Assembly: GCA_946478775.1 (NCBI GenBank)
Contig: CAMLDR010000005.1
Location: forward strand, 1-55,080
Length of the DNA: 55,080 bases
Source of the DNA: an uncultured Flavobacteriales bacterium
Lineage (GTDB): Bacteria; Bacteroidota; Bacteroidia; Flavobacteriales; Crocinitomicaceae
Direction of reading: 5' to 3'
A model generated the notes under the pieces. That model saw nothing but the letters and a program-made list of their open reading frames with translations. It ran no database searches and had not been told where the DNA came from. Shown piece after piece: positions 50,696 through 55,080 of the stretch (position 1 is its first letter; every line of letters starts with the position of its first letter). A program made the translations under genes and the position numbers.

Positions 50696-51718
50696 GTGTT
50701 CAGTCCCGGCTTTTGGTCGGGTATAAAATCTGCTTTATATAGTATTATTCTACTGTTTTCATTGGTTGCGCCCGCTAAGGCGCAGCAAAATTTGGTTGTC
50801 AATGGGGATTTTGAGGAGTATTCGAGTTGCCCACAATCTGAGAGTTTTCCTTTACAAAATCCTAAGGAGATTGAAAAATGCATTGGATGGAAACCTCCTA
50901 CTTTTGGAACTAGCGATTATTTTAATGCATGTGCAACAAATCCAATTATTGATATTCCCACAAATGGTTTAGGAATTCAAGAGCCATTTAACGGAAATGC
51001 TTATGTTGGAGCGCTTTTCACTAGTTATACTGGCGGCGCAGGTGATGATGGCTACTCCGGAATCATGTGGTGGGAATATGTTCAAGGTCATTTAGTTAGT
51101 CCACTGGAACAAGGAAAGACTTATAAATTCTCTATGGAAGTATCATTGGCAGAAGCGTCTGATTTGATACTTACCGAAATAGGAGCTTATTTTTCTGAAA
51201 ATCCAATTTCTACTCCAAATACAGCTTCATTAAGCGTTAATCCACAATGTGTGTTTTTTGAGCCTAATTACTTTCGTGATACAGTAAATTGGGTGCATTT
51301 GGAAATGGATTTCACAGCGAGTGGAGGTGAACAATACATTATCATCGGTAATTTCAGAAATGATGTTATAACCGATACTTTAAGACGTTTTGATCTTTCA
51401 CCGGCGCTTAATCCTTATTTCACGTACTTCTATGTTGACCATGTAGTCTTGACCGATCCGTCGTCCGAACTTCCAATTGGTAATGTGTTCACGCCGAATG
51501 GAGATGGAATCAACGATGTATGGACTTACCCCTATTCCGGGAAATCCGGGGAAAAGAAAATCTCCATTCTGAACCGCTGGGGAAACCTGGTTAAGGAAGG
51601 AGACTTGAAGGGATTCACCTGGGATGGTAAAACAACCGATGGTTCGGAATGTACAGATGGAACTTACTTTTATAGAATAAGCAATAGCAATTTAGCAGGT
51701 TTTATACAATTGATAAGA
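50554..51718 (+). repeat. Tandem-duplication unit 1 (leader + CHU_C gene)
   Basis: About 1.16 kb highly similar to 52280-53441, including ~140 bases of leader upstream of the coding start. Confidence 0.88.
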
Positions 51719-51721
51719 TGA
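50696..51721 (+). CDS. Secreted T9SS type B cargo protein, first duplicated copy
   Basis: A 341-residue protein when begun at GTG 50696, the position where the second copy has ATG (52422). A TTG at 50669 is an alternative. Signal FSPGFWSGIKSALYSIILLF, cleaved near AKA/Q. The mature start NLVVNGDFEEYSSCP, with FGTSDYFNACATN, is a recurrent Bacteroidota surface domain (carbohydrate-binding-like beta sandwich, 'NpSFE.y..CP'). The C-terminal ~85 residues are a type B sorting domain: GNVFTPNGDGINDVWTYP, LNRWGNLVKEGDLKGFTWDG, DGTYFYRISNSNLAGFIQLI. Function unknown, probably surface binding. Confidence 0.88.
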   Translation: MFSPGFWSGIKSALYSIILLFSLVAPAKAQQNLVVNGDFEEYSSCPQSESFPLQNPKEIEKCIGWKPPTFGTSDYFNACATNPIIDIPTNGLGIQEPFNGNAYVGALFTSYTGGAGDDGYSGIMWWEYVQGHLVSPLEQGKTYKFSMEVSLAEASDLILTEIGAYFSENPISTPNTASLSVNPQCVFFEPNYFRDTVNWVHLEMDFTASGGEQYIIIGNFRNDVITDTLRRFDLSPALNPYFTYFYVDHVVLTDPSSELPIGNVFTPNGDGINDVWTYPYSGKSGEKKISILNRWGNLVKEGDLKGFTWDGKTTDGSECTDGTYFYRISNSNLAGFIQLIR

Positions 51722-51752
51722 TGAAAGCAAACGGATATTTTGGAGTATCTAA

Positions 51753-52007
51753 TTATAAAAGAATAGAATCGTCTTCCAGATATTCTTTAAGAAAATCAAT
51801 ATCTAGTTTTAGAACAAAGCATATTTTTAGCAATGTTACAATTGGAAGAGTTGATTCGTGATTTTCTATGCGTCGGATTTGTTTTTCATCTAAACCTGTC
51901 TCTGATGCTAATAAAGAGCGTGATATACCTAATTCTTCCCTGCGAAGCCGGATCTTTTCACTTATCTGTTTGATTACAATTCTCTCTTTTTCATTACTCA
52001 CATTCAA
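51753..52007 (-). CDS. Helix-turn-helix (XRE-type) regulator
   Basis: 84 residues from TTG 52007, or 82 from GTG 52001 (MSNEKERIVIKQISEKIRLR). No ATG is available in frame. The HTH is KIRLRREELGISRSLLASET then GLDEKQIRRIENHESTLPIV, which matches XRE-type repressors, followed by TLLKICFVLKLDIDFLKEYL. It lies between the two duplicated CHU_C genes, divergent from the second. A perfect palindrome lies 27 bases upstream, so it may autoregulate and act on the second copy (inference). Confidence 0.8.
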   Translation of the reverse strand: MNVSNEKERIVIKQISEKIRLRREELGISRSLLASETGLDEKQIRRIENHESTLPIVTLLKICFVLKLDIDFLKEYLEDDSILL

Positions 52008-52033
52008 AGGTGGTGCATGAAAAAAACAAACAC

Positions 52034-52050
52034 TCGGACAAAATGTCCGA
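52034..52050. promoter_or_regulatory. Perfect palindrome, candidate operator
   Basis: TCGGACA-AAA-TGTCCGA, seven-base perfect arms with a three-base centre, directly upstream of the HTH gene and nine bases before the plus-strand -7 element. Confidence 0.6.
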
Positions 52051-52058
52051 ATTAATTA

Positions 52059-52066
52059 TATATTTG
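52059..52066 (+). promoter_or_regulatory. -7 promoter element TATATTTG
   Basis: Matches TAnnTTTG, next to the palindrome, oriented toward the second CHU_C copy. The same octamer lies at 50421-50428 before the first copy. Confidence 0.5.
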
Positions 52067-52279
52067 AATATTAATGATGAGCGTAAATAGCTTACGTTCC
52101 CGCAAACTAATTTTGTAACTATTCAAAACTAAAAATATTACATCTTTTATTTCCAACTATTCACTGGCGAAGTAATCTATCTTGAAGTTGGTTCTGTCTG
52201 CTGGATGCAGGCACTTCGAAAGTTCATTACCCGAATGAACAAAGTAATCACTGGTATTTCACTGTTTAATTCACTATTC

Positions 52280-53441
52280 ATGAAAAAATAATCCAACCTT
52301 TTAAGTGGTAACTCGTCTACTGAATGTAGGTAGTTTCCAGTGTTCCGGATGGAAGACAAAACAAATCACTATTTTTAAAAAACAAATTTATCAATTGCTG
52401 AACAATCTTAAATATATCAATATGTTCAGTCCCGGCTTTTGGTCGGGTATAAAATCTGCTTTATATAGTATTATTCTGCTGTTCTCATTCGTTGTGCCCG
52501 CTAAGGCACAGCAAAATTTGGTGGTCAATGGCGATTTTGAGGAGTATTCCATTTGCCCTAGTGGCTTTAGTGATCCATCACAAAACCCAAAGGAAATAGA
52601 AAAATGCATCGGATGGAAAGCGCCAACCTATGGCACCAGTGACTATTACAATGCCTGTGCATTTAATCCTATTGTATCTATTCCTACGAATGGTTTTGGC
52701 GAACAACAGTCATTCAATGGTAATGGTTATGTTGGACAAGGAATAACATATACAGGTGGTGCCGGAGACGATGGTTATTCAGATATCTACTGGTGGGAAT
52801 ATATACAGGGAAAGCTAATAGCTCCTTTGGAACAGGGAAAGACCTATAAATTCTCTATGGAGGTTTCATTAGCAGAAGCATCTGATTTAATGATTACTGA
52901 AATAGGAGCTTACTTTTCAGTAAATCCGATCTCTAGTCCTAATACAGCTCCATTGAATATTAATCCCCAATGCGTATTTTTTGAGCCGAATTATTTTCGG
53001 GATACAGTAAATTGGATACACCTGGAAATGGATTTTACCGCAAGCGGTGGAGAACAATTTCTAACGATAGGGAATTTCAGAAATGGTTTAACAACAGATA
53101 CCTTGCGTCGTTTTGACCTTTCACCTGGATTGAATCCGTATGTAACCTATTTCTATATTGACCATGTGGTTTTAACCGATCCATCTTCCGAACTTCCTGT
53201 AGGTAATACATTTACTCCAAACGGAGATGGAATCAATGATTTGTGGATTTATCCATTTTCCGGGAAGCCTGGAGAAATGAAGATTTCCATTTTAAACCGC
53301 TGGGGAAACCTGATAAAAGAAGGAGACTTGAAGGACTTTAGTTGGGATGGCAAAACAAAAGACGGGAGAGACTGTTCGGATGGAACTTACTTTTACCGGA
53401 TAAGCAATAGCAATTTAGCAGGTTTTATACAATTGATGAGG
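52280..53441 (+). repeat. Tandem-duplication unit 2 (leader + CHU_C gene)
   Basis: Matches 50554-51718 in the leader and coding region. Differences include an A/T-run indel in the leader (copy 1 T4A8, copy 2 T5A6) and many substitutions in the mature domain. Confidence 0.88.
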
Positions 53442-53444
53442 TAA
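52422..53444 (+). CDS. Secreted T9SS type B cargo protein, second duplicated copy
   Basis: A 340-residue protein from the ATG at 52422. An open frame exists from GTG 52305 but is not conserved in copy 1. Signal MFSPGFWSGIKSALYSIILL, cleaved near AKA/Q. Same domains as copy 1: NLVVNGDFEEYSICP, YGTSDYYNACAFN, GGAGDDGYSDIYWWEYIQG, and the type B sorting tail GNTFTPNGDGINDLWIYP, LNRWGNLIKEGDLKDFSWDG. Most differences are in the exposed middle region, whereas the sorting tail is closely conserved. A long tail-fibre-like gene starts 13 bases downstream. Confidence 0.88.
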   Translation: MFSPGFWSGIKSALYSIILLFSFVVPAKAQQNLVVNGDFEEYSICPSGFSDPSQNPKEIEKCIGWKAPTYGTSDYYNACAFNPIVSIPTNGFGEQQSFNGNGYVGQGITYTGGAGDDGYSDIYWWEYIQGKLIAPLEQGKTYKFSMEVSLAEASDLMITEIGAYFSVNPISSPNTAPLNINPQCVFFEPNYFRDTVNWIHLEMDFTASGGEQFLTIGNFRNGLTTDTLRRFDLSPGLNPYVTYFYIDHVVLTDPSSELPVGNTFTPNGDGINDLWIYPFSGKPGEMKISILNRWGNLIKEGDLKDFSWDGKTKDGRDCSDGTYFYRISNSNLAGFIQLMR

Positions 53445-53457
53445 ACATCAATTCATT

Positions 53458-55080
53458 ATGAAAAAACGAATATTACTGGCAGGGCTATTCTTGTCACAAG
53501 GGATATTGTATGCACAAGTCCCTGAAACAAATTCACCAGGTGCTGCTACAAATGGTAATAGTAGCAATCAATACTGGTCTCGTGCAGGAAATTCCAATGC
53601 TTTTGGTTTCAATAATGTTTTCGGAACTTTATGGAATTCCCCAATCTGGCTCCAGACCAACGGATTCAACCGGGTGCAGTTCTTCTCTAACCAGGGTACG
53701 GCTGCGCAAGCTTGGGTAAACCCATTGCCCTATGGCGGAGGTATGGGAATTAATTTCGATCCTTCCAATCCCATTCGTAACCCGCTTTCTTTGCTGCATA
53801 TAGGGGAAGAATTACAAACCGGTACACAAGGCGGTTATCGTTCCTGGATGCAGGTGGGGACATTTTATGGACACCGTTCGGACCAGTTTTATGTAGGGAT
53901 GAAAGCGGAGACTTCTCCGTCCAATGACCGCACGGATGCCGTGATCAATTGGGGAGACAACACCAACCTGACGGGAGGCCCCACAGAATACGGCCCGGAT
54001 TACCTGCGTTTTATTTTTACAGCACCCCGTGGTTTAGCCGGGTACAATACTTATGCCGCAGGAAATGACGGATTAGAGATCATGCGATTGCAGCCTGACG
54101 GTTCCGTTGGGATCGGGAACTTTTACAACGATGTATTGTTTCCATATAGATCGCCGGCCCGCAGACTGGAAATTCTTTCGAATAAAACGACTGCTGCCGG
54201 AAACGGAACACCGGTTATGAGAATGACGCATACACAGCAGAATCCGGCAGCATTGGGAACAACCGGTAAGTACATTGATTTTGAACCGAGAGCAACCGGT
54301 GATTTGGTGATCCAGGCATTTGATAATACTCAACTGACCACTGCCGGGTGGAATTTTAAGGAACGCTATGTGGGAATCAATGCTTCCAATCCCGGGAATA
54401 GCCTGGAAATAAATTCGCAATTGGCAGGTCCCGGCACGCTCAATGGGGCAACTCCCACATCAACAGGTTTTTCGGGTTTGCGCTTTACAGATTTAAGAAG
54501 CACTTCGGTGGCACAGCCTAATCCGGGGACCGGTCTTCTTGCACTAAATGCAAGCGGGGATGTTATTTATGTGAATGGTGGTTCATTTGGTGCAGCTTGT
54601 TCCGATCCAACCGGAGGAGCACTTACTTTTGACACCAAAGTTAATTTGAACAACTTTAACCTGTATTTTACCAATGCTGGTGCAGTAGGTAAAAACAGAG
54701 TCGGTATCGGGTATGTATGCGGCACAACGATCAACGCAAAATTCAATGTACTTCAGAAGGAGTTTTTTCCAACATCAGTAAACACCATTTCCGGTCACTT
54801 TGATAATACCGATGTAGCCACAGCACAGTTGCAAACCTTTATTGGTGCGCAGGGTTATGCAAGAGGGGTGCAAACTGTTGACCGCGTTCAGTTAATCGGC
54901 GGGCAGTTTACCGCATACAACGGCCGGAAAAATACCGGGGTTTACGGCAGGGCCGAAACAGGAACCTGGAATTCAGCTTCCTTTCCTGCGACCAATGTGG
55001 CAGGAGATTTTGAAGCTTTCCATGCCAGTGCAACAGGTGTTCGTTCCAGGGCTAGCGGAACGCAGTTTTCGACAGGAGTT
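53458..55080 (+). CDS. Long secreted tail-fibre-like repeat protein (runs off right edge)
   Basis: A plus-strand frame open from ATG 53458 to the window edge, 541 codons without a stop. Signal MKKRILLAGLFLSQGILYAQ. The visible part is beta-rich and repetitive, with the VGIG/VGIN blocks typical of tail-fibre and adhesin-type proteins: PDGSVGIGNFYND, RYVGINASNPGNSLEINS, KNRVGIGYVCGT. Segments such as GLRFTDLRSTSVAQ and LLALNASGDVIYVNGG also belong to this Bacteroidota family. The C-terminus is beyond the window; such proteins often end in a chaperone (S74) or T9SS domain, but that cannot be checked here. Probably in an operon with the CHU_C gene 13 bases upstream. Confidence 0.85.
   Translation, partial: MKKRILLAGLFLSQGILYAQVPETNSPGAATNGNSSNQYWSRAGNSNAFGFNNVFGTLWNSPIWLQTNGFNRVQFFSNQGTAAQAWVNPLPYGGGMGINFDPSNPIRNPLSLLHIGEELQTGTQGGYRSWMQVGTFYGHRSDQFYVGMKAETSPSNDRTDAVINWGDNTNLTGGPTEYGPDYLRFIFTAPRGLAGYNTYAAGNDGLEIMRLQPDGSVGIGNFYNDVLFPYRSPARRLEILSNKTTAAGNGTPVMRMTHTQQNPAALGTTGKYIDFEPRATGDLVIQAFDNTQLTTAGWNFKERYVGINASNPGNSLEINSQLAGPGTLNGATPTSTGFSGLRFTDLRSTSVAQPNPGTGLLALNASGDVIYVNGGSFGAACSDPTGGALTFDTKVNLNNFNLYFTNAGAVGKNRVGIGYVCGTTINAKFNVLQKEFFPTSVNTISGHFDNTDVATAQLQTFIGAQGYARGVQTVDRVQLIGGQFTAYNGRKNTGVYGRAETGTWNSASFPATNVAGDFEAFHASATGVRSRASGTQFSTGV

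Larger units (their letters stand above)
52008..52421. other. Divergent spacer with operator, promoter and leader of the second copy
   Basis: 414 bases with no gene. It holds the palindrome at 52034-52050, a -7 element TATATTTG at 52059-52066 and, from 52280, the leader shared with 50554-50695. Confidence 0.6.

Noticed and set aside
52305..52421. Coding extension upstream of the second CHU_C copy
   Set aside because: The equivalent region of copy 1 is frameshifted by an A/T-run length difference, so it is not conserved as protein.
1..55080. rRNA, tRNA, CRISPR arrays, insertion sequences, prophage integrase
   Set aside because: I looked for tRNA-like T-loops (GTTCGA), transposase motifs and regular spacer arrays and found none. 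A covariance-model scan would be needed to exclude small RNAs.

Overview
The window is chromosomal DNA from a member of the Bacteroidota, most likely Flavobacteriales and perhaps a Fluviicola/Crocinitomicaceae-type organism. The family level is inference. The evidence is the set of type IX secretion (T9SS) cargo proteins with type A and type B (CHU_C) C-terminal sorting domains, three classes of T9SS-associated partners (PorP/SprF-like proteins and TPR-PD40-OmpA proteins), Bacteroidota-style promoters (TAnnTTTG), weak Shine-Dalgarno sequences, and typical Bacteroidota families (DUF6150, the small acidic 'SLGGDNH' protein, NarL-type TPR kinases). I saw no rRNA, tRNA, CRISPR array, transposase or integrase.

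Layout. 1-6 kb: a truncated FG-GAP-type secreted protein, a TPR sensor kinase with a LuxR-type response regulator, a tiny sorting-domain-like secreted protein and a 725-residue T9SS cargo. 6.3-12.5 kb: an overlapping ABC exporter/LolA-like operon, a VWA protein, a hemerythrin-type (RIC/YtfE-like) protein and a periplasmic thioredoxin-like protein. 12.6-15.5 kb: a stress-type cassette (Q/N-rich CsbD-like protein, coiled-coil lipoprotein, lmo0937-type membrane peptide, small AraC regulator, acidic protein), whose first three genes each have their own terminator. 15.7-21.9 kb: aldehyde dehydrogenase, STM3941-like, GNAT, SnoaL-like, Kazal inhibitor, M28 peptidase, a RelE/ParE toxin-antitoxin pair, a MepA-like endopeptidase and ribosomal protein L19. 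22.1-24.9 kb: a RimB-RimK-AstE-like-TrmH cluster in which rimK carries an in-frame stop codon.

25.1-39.2 kb is the most striking region. Two giant T9SS cargo proteins (1140 and 1233 residues; IgGFc-binding-like head, Ig-like repeats, three PKD domains, type B sorting domain) are each followed by a PorP/SprF-like protein. A TPR-PD40-OmpA protein comes next, and a second TPR-PD40-OmpA protein lies nearby on the other strand. This looks like a surface-adhesin export and anchoring array. 39.4-50.3 kb holds mostly housekeeping and hypothetical genes: O-methyltransferase, DUF1569, FkbM-like, DUF6150 repeats, a GNAT-nitrilase fusion, an ECF sigma factor with an anti-sigma-like/WG-repeat protein, a transglutaminase and a DEAD-box helicase. 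50.5-55.1 kb holds a tandemly duplicated secreted CHU_C gene, including its noncoding leader, separated by a divergent HTH regulator with a perfect palindrome, then a long tail-fibre-like secreted protein running off the right edge.

The intergenic space carries several families of short repeats and hairpins, mostly at the 3' ends of genes.
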